Below, in pieces: positions 45,532 to 54,156 of a DNA stretch of 64,000 bases. Every line of letters starts with the position of its first letter. Position 1 is the stretch's first letter. Origin of the DNA: Rheinheimera sp. SA_1 (GTDB taxonomy: Bacteria > Pseudomonadota > Gammaproteobacteria > Enterobacterales > Alteromonadaceae). Below the pieces are notes generated by a model that saw only the letters and a program-made list of their open reading frames with translations, was not told the origin of the DNA and did not search any database. The position numbers were made by a program, and so were the translations under genes. The DNA is taken from NCBI RefSeq assembly GCF_001669775.1, contig NZ_LXWK01000016.1, positions 620,001 through 684,000 on the forward strand. The letters are read 5' to 3'.

Positions 45532-48500
45532 ATGGCCTTTATGTTGAAGTTATGTCGTCTCAGTTGCTGGTTCAGTGGTGTCGTATTGCTGGGTATTTTG
45601 GTATGCAGCACGGCGCTGCAAGTTCAGGCCAAAGAACAGGCGAAAATCCGTTTTAGTTCACTGGCGGATGAATTCCCGAATGCGCCGGTGACCAGCTTTA
45701 CCATGGCACAGGATCAGCAGGGTTTTATCTGGCTGGCCAATCAGTTAGACGGTTTACAGCGTTTTGATGGTTATCAGTTGGAAGCTTTTCATTTGTTAAA
45801 AGCGGCCGCGAGCGAAGAGCTGAGTATCAGTACCGTGCTGGTGGATGATAAAGACCGGCTCTGGGTTGGCACCTGGGGTTATGGCCTGGTGATGCTGGCG
45901 CCAGATCGCCGTACTCAGCAACACTGGCAGCTGGCCGGCAGCCTGGCCCAACCAGCGAATGGCCAGCTTGGCAATCTGGATCAAATTCAGGCGACTTTTC
46001 AGGATCAACAACAACGCCTCTGGGTTGGCACCACCGCTGGTGTGTATTTTATTGACCCACAACTACAACGCCAGCAATTACCTCCCGCGCTTCTCCAACT
46101 ATTTGAAAAATTACGGATCTGGCAAATCAGCCAAAGTAGCGATGGTGAATTGTGGTTTGCAACATCGGCTGGCATGGTACAAGTCAGCGTCGACTTAACC
46201 CGGCAGCGGATTTGGTCGATGCAGGATGTCGATTACCCGGGCAAAACCAGTCGTTATCTGGAAGTGCGCACGCTATTGCCGGTGGCAGGCGGAGTCTGGC
46301 TTGCCAGCAGCGATGGCTTGTTTTTACTGGAACATAGCAGTCAAACTATCAAACCGCTGCCACATCACCAGGCGCAGGTTGCCCGCAGTAATACGCTGGC
46401 GCTGAGCCCGAAAGGCCAGTTGTTAATCGGCACCAGCGACGGTTTATATCAGCTACAGGCGCCTTTTAGCTATCGCCAGCAACTACAGAAACTGCTGCAT
46501 GCCGTCGATGTCAGGGATGTGTTGTCCGATCCAAATGGGCTGATTTGGTTAGCAACCCGCAACCGTGGCGTGTTTACATTAAGTGTGCGGCAAGACCGTT
46601 TTAATCTGCTGACCGACGAGCAACAACGTTCCCATTTTGAACAAGGTTTACACCGTATCGCCAGTCAGTATTATCACCGTGGCACTTTGTGGCTGGGGCT
46701 GGAACAACATGTCCTCAGTTTTGACATGGAGCAAAAACAATGGAAAATGCATCCATTTCCGGAAGATAGTCAGGTCCGTCTGGTCACTGGCCTGACAGTT
46801 GATCCGTCCGGCGACACCTGGGCTGCCACCAATGCTGGTTTATTCCGGCTGGAAGGCAAAAAAGGCTTTATCAAAGAAATCCGACCTTTTTCTCTACTAA
46901 ACAATGAGGTAGACATCAGCCTGATGTCATTGAGCCATAGTAGCGATGGCACTTTAAATCTGGGATTGTGGCAGCATGGCCTGATCCGCTGGCAGCCGCA
47001 AACGCCGGATCAACCTGGGCAGCAGTTCGACATCGCCCGGCATCAATCGGATGGCATTCAGCAAAGTGCGGTATCCCCGGACGGCCTGATCTGGCTGACC
47101 AGCGCCAGCAGTGGCTTGTATCGCTTTGATCCTGAAGATCAAAGCATTCGCCAATTCAACACCGCCACCAGTTCATTGCCAGTGCTGCCGACCAATAACT
47201 TACCCTGCGTCGCGGCCCCCACGAACCACGAAATCTGGTTGTGCAGTGACCGCGGTTTGTTAAAGCTTAACCCGGAAACACAGCAACTCACACAATGGAC
47301 CACCGCTGATGGTCTGCCGGATCAACGCGTCATCGCCATCGAAGCACGCTCGGCAGATAGTTTATGGCTGACCACCCGCCGTGGTCTTGCACAACTGCAG
47401 TACGCCAACCAAAACCAGCCACAGCAAATCCGCAGTTTTGTCGAACAGGATGGTATTCCGTCGTTATTGCTGGAACCTCGCGCCTTAACCTCGGACGCCA
47501 ACGGCAGTTTTTATCTTGGCACCGCCAAAGGAGTGCTGAGTTTTTCCCCCAAAGATTTGATTGCGCCGAAGGTGACCGCCAAACTGGCGTTGTCGGCATT
47601 ACAACTGGATAATCATCGTTATTGGCAAGTACAATCGTCCGAACAACAACCACTGCGTATTCCTGCCGGGCACAAAATGCTCAACTTCAGCTTTAGTCTG
47701 CTCGATTTTGAACATAGTAAATTCCACCAGTATCGCTATCGTTTACGTGGCTTAAGTGACGAATGGCGGCATCAATCGCATCAGAATTCGGCCAGTTTCA
47801 GCCATTTACCTCCCGGACGTTACACGCTGGAAGTGGAAGTAGTTTCGGCGAGTAACCCGCCACCGCCACTGCGGATTTATCTGCAAGTGAACCGGCACTG
47901 GTGGATGTACAAACTGGTTTGGCTGCTGGCCAGTCTGACAGTACTGGTGCTGGTTGCACTGGTGATCCGGCTACGGCTACAACGACTACAACGCATCGCA
48001 GGCAAATTAAACAAACTAGTCAGTGAACGCACCTCAGAACTGGCGCAGGCCAATCAACAGCTGGCGTTACAGGCACGCACCGATTTTCTGACCAAACTAC
48101 CGAACCGGCTGGCTTTTGATGAGTATTACAAGATGATCCAACGTCAGCGTAGCCGCAATTTTGAGCCGTTAACGCTGGTGATGATCGATATTGATTATTT
48201 TAAGAAAATCAACGACAACTACGGCCATGAAGCAGGTGACATCGTGCTCGCAACTATCGCCGCCATCCTGCAACAACGATTACGGCAGCAGGATATTCTG
48301 GCGCGTTTTGGCGGTGAAGAATTTGTGCTGCTGCTGCCCGACACGTCCGACACCGGCGCAGTGATTATTTGTGAGATGTTACGGCTGGCACTGCAACAAC
48401 AGATAATCCAATATCAACAACACCAAATCAGCGTAACCGCCACTTTTGGCGTCGCCGAGCTCGATTTACAAAATCAGGATCTGCGCTACTGGCAAAATGC

Positions 48501-48609
48501 CGCCGACGAAGCGCTGTATCATGGTAAAGCGCAAGGCCGCAATCAAGTGGTGTTGTATGCCGATTTACATCCACCTATGCCGGATGTGGAAAAAGAACCA
48601 CAGCGCTAA
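45532..48609 (+). CDS. Propeller-sensor diguanylate cyclase (Reg_prop-Y_Y_Y-GGDEF)
   Basis: 1025 aa. A signal or anchor at residues 10-34 is followed by about 650 residues of two-component-regulator propeller repeats (WLAT, LWVGTWGYGL, IWLTSASSGLYRFD), forming two seven-bladed propellers in the periplasm. A Y_Y_Y domain (about 690-785), one transmembrane helix (about 796-815), a short coil and a GGDEF domain (about 847-1010) follow. The active site is GGEEF (near 926), and an inhibitory RxxD site (RQQD) lies five residues before it. It should make cyclic-di-GMP in response to a periplasmic ligand, perhaps a carbohydrate. A second start at codon 4 (ATG) is equally possible. Confidence 0.88.
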   Translation: MAFMLKLCRLSCWFSGVVLLGILVCSTALQVQAKEQAKIRFSSLADEFPNAPVTSFTMAQDQQGFIWLANQLDGLQRFDGYQLEAFHLLKAAASEELSISTVLVDDKDRLWVGTWGYGLVMLAPDRRTQQHWQLAGSLAQPANGQLGNLDQIQATFQDQQQRLWVGTTAGVYFIDPQLQRQQLPPALLQLFEKLRIWQISQSSDGELWFATSAGMVQVSVDLTRQRIWSMQDVDYPGKTSRYLEVRTLLPVAGGVWLASSDGLFLLEHSSQTIKPLPHHQAQVARSNTLALSPKGQLLIGTSDGLYQLQAPFSYRQQLQKLLHAVDVRDVLSDPNGLIWLATRNRGVFTLSVRQDRFNLLTDEQQRSHFEQGLHRIASQYYHRGTLWLGLEQHVLSFDMEQKQWKMHPFPEDSQVRLVTGLTVDPSGDTWAATNAGLFRLEGKKGFIKEIRPFSLLNNEVDISLMSLSHSSDGTLNLGLWQHGLIRWQPQTPDQPGQQFDIARHQSDGIQQSAVSPDGLIWLTSASSGLYRFDPEDQSIRQFNTATSSLPVLPTNNLPCVAAPTNHEIWLCSDRGLLKLNPETQQLTQWTTADGLPDQRVIAIEARSADSLWLTTRRGLAQLQYANQNQPQQIRSFVEQDGIPSLLLEPRALTSDANGSFYLGTAKGVLSFSPKDLIAPKVTAKLALSALQLDNHRYWQVQSSEQQPLRIPAGHKMLNFSFSLLDFEHSKFHQYRYRLRGLSDEWRHQSHQNSASFSHLPPGRYTLEVEVVSASNPPPPLRIYLQVNRHWWMYKLVWLLASLTVLVLVALVIRLRLQRLQRIAGKLNKLVSERTSELAQANQQLALQARTDFLTKLPNRLAFDEYYKMIQRQRSRNFEPLTLVMIDIDYFKKINDNYGHEAGDIVLATIAAILQQRLRQQDILARFGGEEFVLLLPDTSDTGAVIICEMLRLALQQQIIQYQQHQISVTATFGVAELDLQNQDLRYWQNAADEALYHGKAQGRNQVVLYADLHPPMPDVEKEPQR

Positions 48610-48735
48610 CAGGTCGAATTTTCTAACCGATGATGCTCTTTAATCTGGTAATTAAACGATTAAATCGCATGAAGTGACAGATTTAATGAGCTAATGCCAA
48701 TGCCCTGTTAAAGGTAAGCTGATGTGGAACTATGA

Positions 48736-48754
48736 CTTTAACTCAAAGTTAAAG
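48736..48754. promoter_or_regulatory. Perfect dyad upstream of the dioxygenase gene
   Basis: CTTTAACT-CAA-AGTTAAAG is a 19-bp perfect inverted repeat ending 33 bp before the ATG at 48788. The size and position suit an operator. I cannot name the regulator, and there is no regulator gene beside it. Confidence 0.45.
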
Positions 48755-48787
48755 CGCACCACGCACTGACTTAACCAGGATATTTTG

Positions 48788-49567
48788 ATGCAACTTCAAC
48801 CGGCAATTTTTTTTGGCCATGGCAGTCCGATGAATGCCATCGAGCAGAATCAATGGACTGCCGGCTGGCAGCAATTAGTGGCAGATTTAGCAGGTGCACA
48901 CCGACCCAAAGCCATTTTAATGATTTCGGCGCATTGGTATGGCCCAGGCTTGAAAATAACCGCGCAGCAATCTCCTAAAACCATTCACGATTTTGGCGGT
49001 TTTCCACCGGCGCTATTTGCCAAACAGTATCCGGCGCCTGGTGATCCAGCCTTCGCGGCTGCCATTATCGAACAGTTAAAACCACTTGAAATCAGCGCCG
49101 ATCACCATTGGGGTTTTGACCACGGCAGCTGGTCGGTGTTATGTCATGCCTTTGCCGATGCGGATATTCCGCTGTTGCAGTTATCCATCGATAGCCGCCA
49201 AGCAGCGGCATGGCACTTTGCTTTGGGTCGGCAACTGGCGTTTTTACGTGAACAAGGGGTGCTGATTTTGGGCTCAGGGAATATTGTGCATAACCTGGCT
49301 AGAATCGACTGGCACGATGGCCCACCGCCGCTCGCAGCACAGCAATTTGCTGGCTTTGCCCGCCAGGCACTCCTGGCAAGGGATTGGCCAGCGCTGATCA
49401 ACTATCAAACCCAAGGCGCAGCTGCCCGGTTTGCGGTGCCGCATCCGGATCATTATTTGCCGCTGTTGTATGTGATAGGCGCTAGTTTGCAGTCAGATGA
49501 AATCACCTTTAGCAACGATGCCCTGACTTATGGCAGTTTGGATATGTTGTCGGTGCGCTTTGGGTAA
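48788..49567 (+). CDS. LigB-family extradiol dioxygenase (YgiD-like)
   Basis: 259 aa from the ATG at 48788 (a TTG precedes it by one codon). Conserved metal-site segments of class III extradiol dioxygenases are present: FFGHGSPMNAI (first His), MISAHWYGPG (second His) and GNIVHNLARI (third His), with DHYLPLLYVIGA near the end. Enteric YgiD is a 4,5-DOPA dioxygenase forming betalamic-acid-type products. The true substrate here is unknown. Confidence 0.85.
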   Translation: MQLQPAIFFGHGSPMNAIEQNQWTAGWQQLVADLAGAHRPKAILMISAHWYGPGLKITAQQSPKTIHDFGGFPPALFAKQYPAPGDPAFAAAIIEQLKPLEISADHHWGFDHGSWSVLCHAFADADIPLLQLSIDSRQAAAWHFALGRQLAFLREQGVLILGSGNIVHNLARIDWHDGPPPLAAQQFAGFARQALLARDWPALINYQTQGAAARFAVPHPDHYLPLLYVIGASLQSDEITFSNDALTYGSLDMLSVRFG

Positions 49568-49587
49568 GCCTGTTACAAGTCCGTCTG

Positions 49588-49812
49588 TTATAAGTCAGCC
49601 AGCTTTTTCAGCTGAGTTAAGCGCTCGACACTCTGCTCAATCTCAGCAAGCTTCACTGGCTGTTGTTGCAAAGTGACGGCCAGTTCATCAGGCATTGCCG
49701 CCGGTACCGGCAACAGTTGCAACACGATGGCGTGCATGGCAGCCAGCAACAAGTAGCCGACAGGCAACCAAACAACTGTTGGCACTTTGCGTTTGATCAC
49801 GGTACTGGTCAT
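49588..49812 (-). CDS. Small membrane protein of unknown function
   Basis: 74 aa with one hydrophobic helix (about residues 13-37, VVWLPVGYLLLAAMHAIVLQLLP) and a polar, helix-forming C-terminus with LAEIEQSVERLTQLKKLADL. It has no recognisable family. Its ATG overlaps the stop of the preceding 275-aa gene (ATGA), so the two are coupled and probably act together. Confidence 0.6.
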   Translation of the reverse strand: MTSTVIKRKVPTVVWLPVGYLLLAAMHAIVLQLLPVPAAMPDELAVTLQQQPVKLAEIEQSVERLTQLKKLADL

Positions 49813-50636
49813 TTTGTTGTTGCCTCCGGTTTTGCCTTAGCTTGCGGTTTTGCCTTGGCGGGCGCAGGATGCAACCAGGCACGAATGTCTTCCCGCCACT
49901 GCGCTTTTTCGGCAGGTTCTAACTGGCGGCTGGCCCAAAAACCATATTTGAGTTTTTTATCCGATTTCAGTTCCAGCATAATCCGGTCTTTGCCTGGTAC
50001 TAAATCATGAAACTCTAAGTCACCCCGTTTCAGCGTCGAGGCATATTTCAGCACCAATGCCTGAAATTCTGGTGTCAGGCCTTTTGGGGCATAAAGCTCA
50101 ATCCGGCATAAATTATTGCGACACTCAGAATCGAGAATACGCAGCTGATTGTCGGTCACATTTTGCGCCAGATGCGCAATCATAAATTCGGTGGCTTCCG
50201 CCCACTTCTCATCCCGCGCTTGCGATGAAAAAGTCGCGTTGTCGGCGATCAGCTGCTGTTCCAGCCGACGCAGTTTATCCAGTTCCAGCTGTGCTTGTAA
50301 CGCAGGTAATACCGCTTCGCCATGCTTTTGATAAAACGCCAGTAATGACTTTAGTGGCGGTTCGGTTTCCACGGTTTGCGATGTCAGTAGTTGCAGTTGC
50401 CAGTATGGAGTGACCGATAGCGGCATTAGAAGGTATAAGGCAGCACCAAGTGCAACAAGACGCCAGCGTGGCAATTGTTGCAGATAATGAGAAGCACAAC
50501 GGGCGAACTTCAGCAGATCCCGCCACCAAGCGCCACTTTTCAGATAGACCCAACCTGCCTTGCCGTAAGCTGGCAAATTCTTCAAATGAAACTGAATAAA
50601 ATTAATAACTTGCACCCGGTGCAGTGGCCACTTCAT
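49809..50636 (-). CDS. Membrane protein of unknown function with long soluble domain
   Basis: 275 aa. A basic, aromatic N-terminus (residues 1-57) precedes one transmembrane helix (about 60-76, LVALGAALYLLMPLSV). A charged helical domain follows, with a CRNNLCRIELYAP segment carrying two cysteines that could form a disulfide in the periplasm, and the C-terminus is rich in Ala, Lys and Pro (AKAKPQAKAKPEATTK). I recognise no family. It is coupled to the 74-aa membrane protein downstream, with REP-like repeats immediately upstream. Confidence 0.65.
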   Translation of the reverse strand: MKWPLHRVQVINFIQFHLKNLPAYGKAGWVYLKSGAWWRDLLKFARCASHYLQQLPRWRLVALGAALYLLMPLSVTPYWQLQLLTSQTVETEPPLKSLLAFYQKHGEAVLPALQAQLELDKLRRLEQQLIADNATFSSQARDEKWAEATEFMIAHLAQNVTDNQLRILDSECRNNLCRIELYAPKGLTPEFQALVLKYASTLKRGDLEFHDLVPGKDRIMLELKSDKKLKYGFWASRQLEPAEKAQWREDIRAWLHPAPAKAKPQAKAKPEATTK

Positions 50637-50712
50637 GTCAAACTTATTCCGAAAAACTAAAACGCCACCATGCTAGCACAGGACGATAAAATTGAGTTAC
50701 GACAGTAAAAAC

Positions 50713-50793
50713 GTAGGTGCGATAAGCGCAGCGCCATCGCACGCAGGTGTTCCGCGATGAATGGTGGGTGGCGCTTCGCTTACCCACCCTACC
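50713..50793. repeat. REP-like palindromic repeats, copies 2 and 3, in opposite orientation
   Basis: Copy 2 (50713-50742) read on the minus strand is GTGCGAT-GGCGCTGCGCTT-ATCGCAC-CTAC. Copy 3 (50763-50793) read on the plus strand is GGTGGGT-GGCGCTTCGCTT-ACCCACC-CTACC. Both share the stem/core/CTAC layout of the copy at 32029-32059. Two inverted copies 20 bp apart form a BIME-like unit. Confidence 0.75.
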
Positions 50794-50874
50794 TCAATGT
50801 CCTAATCTGGCAAACACATCAATCATCAAGTCTGTTTCGCGCTGATTTCATGAGCATTTACCTTCACTTCACAG

Positions 50875-53148
50875 CTATTTTGCTTTTGAAGCCGGACCTT
50901 TGGCTTTACCCTGATTAAAAGACGCTTGACCGGAGGATTTACCGGTTTGTTGCTGCTTTTTAATCAGTGCTGCTTTCACTGGGTTCATCCCGGTATGTTT
51001 AGTCACCGCAATCTGGCCACCCGGTTTGGCTTTTTGTTTTAGCTCATCCCTGGTTTCTTCCGGCACTAAACAGGTTTTGCCTTTGCCGATAAGTTTCGCT
51101 AATCCCATATTACGCAAAGCTTCGCGGATCATTGGCCAGCCTTTTGGATCATGGTAACGCAGTAAGGCTTTATGCAAGCGGCGTTGGCGCTCACCTTTGG
51201 CCACCGGTACTTTTTCACTGTTGCCTTTAAGGTTTTTCAGCGAATTGAGTTCGGTATGGTAAATGGTGGTGGCATTGGCCATCGGGCTTGGATAGAAGTT
51301 TTGAACTTGATCCAGCCTAAAATCCCGCTCCTTGAGCCACAACGCCAGATTCACCATATCCTGATCTGTGGTACCAGGATGCGCCGAAATAAAGTACGGA
51401 ATAAGGTACTGCTCTTTTCCGGCCTCTTTACTGTACTTGTCGAACATGGCTTTAAATTTGTCATAAGCGCCCATGCCGGGTTTCATCATCTTCGACAATG
51501 GCCCTTCTTCGGTATGCTCTGGAGCAATTTTTAAATAACCACCGACATGGTGCTGCACTAATTCGCGCACATAATTTGGATCTTCGACCGCTAAGTCGTA
51601 ACGTACACCAGACGCCACCAGCACTTTTTTCACACCGGTAATTTTGCGCGCCGCGCGGTATAAATCAACCGTTGGGCTTTGGTCGGTGTCCATATGTTCA
51701 CAAATGGTTGGATACACGCAGGATGGCCGGCGACAAGTTTGTTCGGCTTTCGGGTTTTTACAGCGTAATTTGTACATATTGGCGGTTGGGCCACCTAAAT
51801 CCGAGATCACGCCGGTAAAGCCAGGCACTGTGTCACGGATTTGCTCAATTTCTTTGAGGATAGATTCTTGCGAGCGGCTTTGAATAATCCGCCCTTCGTG
51901 CTCGGTAATAGAGCAAAACGAACAGCCACCAAAGCAGCCGCGCATAATGTTGACCGAGGTTTTGATCATCTCATAAGCAGGAATTTTTTCTTTGCCATAC
52001 ACCGGATGCGGCACCCGCTTGTACGGCAGACCAAATACACCGTCCATTTCTTCAGTGGTCAACGGATAAGCCGGTGGATTGACCCAAATATGCCGATCGC
52101 CATGGCGCTGAAAAATCGCCCGCGCGCAGCCAGGATTGGTTTCCTGATGCAAAATCCGTGAAGCATGCGCATACAAAGGTTTGTTGACGCTGACCTGCTC
52201 AAACGCCGGTAGCTTGACGTACGTTTGCTCCCACGGCTTTGGCTTGGCCGGTTGCACCATAATTGGTTTGGCTTCAACAATTTGCGGCTGGGTTAAATCG
52301 ATGCCTTCTTTGGCAAATTCGGAAAAAGTGCCACAACCAACATCATCCGCACCATAAGGGTTTGGAATAGGGTCAATTTTGCCGATTTTATCAATGGCGG
52401 TGGAATCCACGCCACGCCAGCCTGGCAACGGCTCTTTGCGAATAACTGCGGTGCCGCGAATGTCCTGCATGGTGTCGAAAGTCTCACCCGCCGCTAACCG
52501 ATGCGCCACTTCCACCAATGGCCGCTCGGCGTTGCCGTAAATCAGAATTTCCGCTTTGGCATCAAACAAAATCGAACGGCGGACTTTTTCCTGCCAGTAA
52601 TCGTAGTGGGCGATGCGGCGTAAACTGGCTTCAATGCCACCAATCACTACCGGCACGTCTTTGTATGCTTCTTTACAGCGCTGCGAATACACCAGCACGG
52701 CGCGATCTGGCCGCTTGCCACCGATATCGCCCGGGGTATAAGCATCATCGTGCCGCAGTTTTTTATCCGCGGTGTAGCGGTTGATCATCGAATCCATATT
52801 GCCGGCAGACACCCCAAAAAACAGATTGGGTTTGCCAAGCGTCATAAAAGCGTCTTTGCTGTTCCATTCCGGCTGGGCTATGATGCCAACCCGAAAGCCC
52901 TGACTTTCCAGCATCCGGCCAACCACCGCCATGCCAAAACTCGGGTGATCGACATATGCGTCACCCACTACCAGAATAATATCGCAGCTGTCCCAGCCGA
53001 GTTTTTTCATTTCCTCGCGTGACATCGGCAAAAATGGCGCCGTGCCATAACATTCAGCCCAGTATTTAGGATAAGAAAACAAATCGCGATCGGCGGCCAT
53101 GCGGGCGACCGGTGCTGATTTACGTGAGGCTGGTACTGGAGTTTGCAT
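50875..53148 (-). CDS. YgiQ family radical SAM protein
   Basis: 757 aa from the ATG at 53146-53148 (a TTG precedes it). The N-terminal domain ([22 protein letters not shown]) carries the UPF0313 features [18 protein letters not shown] and [19 protein letters not shown]. The radical SAM iron-sulfur cysteines are in [18 protein letters not shown] (about residues 404-414). A cysteine-rich insert ([20 protein letters not shown]) follows. The C-terminal 55 residues are lysine-rich. The family is widespread in gammaproteobacteria, with the reaction unknown. It is monocistronic, with a weak ribosome binding site. Confidence 0.88.
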   Translation of the reverse strand: MQTPVPASRKSAPVARMAADRDLFSYPKYWAECYGTAPFLPMSREEMKKLGWDSCDIILVVGDAYVDHPSFGMAVVGRMLESQGFRVGIIAQPEWNSKDAFMTLGKPNLFFGVSAGNMDSMINRYTADKKLRHDDAYTPGDIGGKRPDRAVLVYSQRCKEAYKDVPVVIGGIEASLRRIAHYDYWQEKVRRSILFDAKAEILIYGNAERPLVEVAHRLAAGETFDTMQDIRGTAVIRKEPLPGWRGVDSTAIDKIGKIDPIPNPYGADDVGCGTFSEFAKEGIDLTQPQIVEAKPIMVQPAKPKPWEQTYVKLPAFEQVSVNKPLYAHASRILHQETNPGCARAIFQRHGDRHIWVNPPAYPLTTEEMDGVFGLPYKRVPHPVYGKEKIPAYEMIKTSVNIMRGCFGGCSFCSITEHEGRIIQSRSQESILKEIEQIRDTVPGFTGVISDLGGPTANMYKLRCKNPKAEQTCRRPSCVYPTICEHMDTDQSPTVDLYRAARKITGVKKVLVASGVRYDLAVEDPNYVRELVQHHVGGYLKIAPEHTEEGPLSKMMKPGMGAYDKFKAMFDKYSKEAGKEQYLIPYFISAHPGTTDQDMVNLALWLKERDFRLDQVQNFYPSPMANATTIYHTELNSLKNLKGNSEKVPVAKGERQRRLHKALLRYHDPKGWPMIREALRNMGLAKLIGKGKTCLVPEETRDELKQKAKPGGQIAVTKHTGMNPVKAALIKKQQQTGKSSGQASFNQGKAKGPASKAK

Positions 53149-53293
53149 CAAAGTTGTTGCTCAGTTAGGACGTATTTAAGGACTTTCGAAAATAGCCGAG
53201 CATTATAGTCAAGTATTGCTGCGAATGGAACCTTTGCCGCCATGCGGCCGCCCGATGCGACTTTAGGCTGTCGTTGGCGATTGTTTCCAATCG

Positions 53294-53797
53294 TTACTGT
53301 TTTTTCGAAAATAACAAGGTAAAACTTTTACCGGCAGCATCGCTGACATGCACCTGCAGCTGCTGATTTTCTGTCGCACGCTTTGCTGTTTGTTCTGGTG
53401 CGGACTGTTTCAATATATATTCAAGCTGTTTTGGAAAATCATGCGCCATATTCACGAACTTCAGACGCCCGGCTGTGCATTCTTCCAGTTTAAAAGCTAC
53501 GGGTAACGGGTTATGCGCCACCTTCGCCAGATAAAAAATCTGTTGCTGCATTTGCACCAAACGCAGACTTTCCTGCTGCTTCACTTTGCCATCAGCCGCT
53601 ATCGTCTGACCTTCACCTTCAAAAGTGTCGGCACTTAGTACTTGCCAACGTTCAAGCACAGTTGATTTGCCCATACTTGCCTGCCATTCACCACTGAGCC
53701 AGGTTAATTGTTCCAGCGTACAAGTAGCCTGCACCGCTGAGAACTGCAAACACAGCGCTGATAAAACCATATAGCGCCAGTGCTTTAGACATTGCAT
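53294..53797 (-). CDS. DUF6265 family exported protein
   Basis: 167 aa from the ATG at 53795-53797 with an AAGGAAA site. A signal peptide (MVLSALCLQFSAVQA region, cleavage near residue 24) is followed by the DUF6265 motif CTLEQLTWLSGEWQAS and LERWQVLSADTFEGEGQ, predicting a small beta-barrel (lipocalin-like) fold. The function is unknown. The frame is open for 80 further codons upstream, but these have unusual composition and no ribosome binding site, so I do not include them. Confidence 0.75.
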   Translation of the reverse strand: MQCLKHWRYMVLSALCLQFSAVQATCTLEQLTWLSGEWQASMGKSTVLERWQVLSADTFEGEGQTIAADGKVKQQESLRLVQMQQQIFYLAKVAHNPLPVAFKLEECTAGRLKFVNMAHDFPKQLEYILKQSAPEQTAKRATENQQLQVHVSDAAGKSFTLLFSKKQ

Positions 53798-54156
53798 GAT
53801 TTGTTTTCCTTGGATTATTGATTGTGCGTTATCTGCTGTTTTTTCGAAGGACAGCTGCCGTTTTGCCGATATCAACAGGTGACGAGGTTCATTATTGGCC
53901 AAGGCATTAGATCCGGCAAGCAGCCGCAGTAAGGTCGCCGTCGGTGGTTTTTTGTTATTTATTGATGAATTTTTTAACAAAAACACGAACATCGGTTGTA
54001 GCCATATTTTCAGCATCCAGTTACAATCCAATGCCATTTAGCCGCTGCTAATTTTCAAATCTCAAGTTTAGCTACAGCTATTTTCCGACAGAAATGTGGC
54101 GGGAATTTATCGACGTGCTTTCGAATTTTCTGATGTGGTGATAAGGAACAGGTCCG
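53798..54156. other. 359-bp divergent intergenic region
   Basis: It holds the promoters of the DUF6265 gene (leftward) and the KfrA-like gene (rightward). I see no convincing -35/-10 pair, no hairpin with a T-run and no repeat. The last bases carry AAGGAAC, the ribosome binding site of the KfrA-like gene. An open frame to 54037 is in register with DUF6265 but looks accidental. Confidence 0.5.

Noticed and set aside
53798-54037. 80-codon in-frame extension of the DUF6265 gene
   Set aside because: No ribosome binding site at its start, unusual composition, and the internal ATG at 53797 has a good site and directly precedes the signal peptide.
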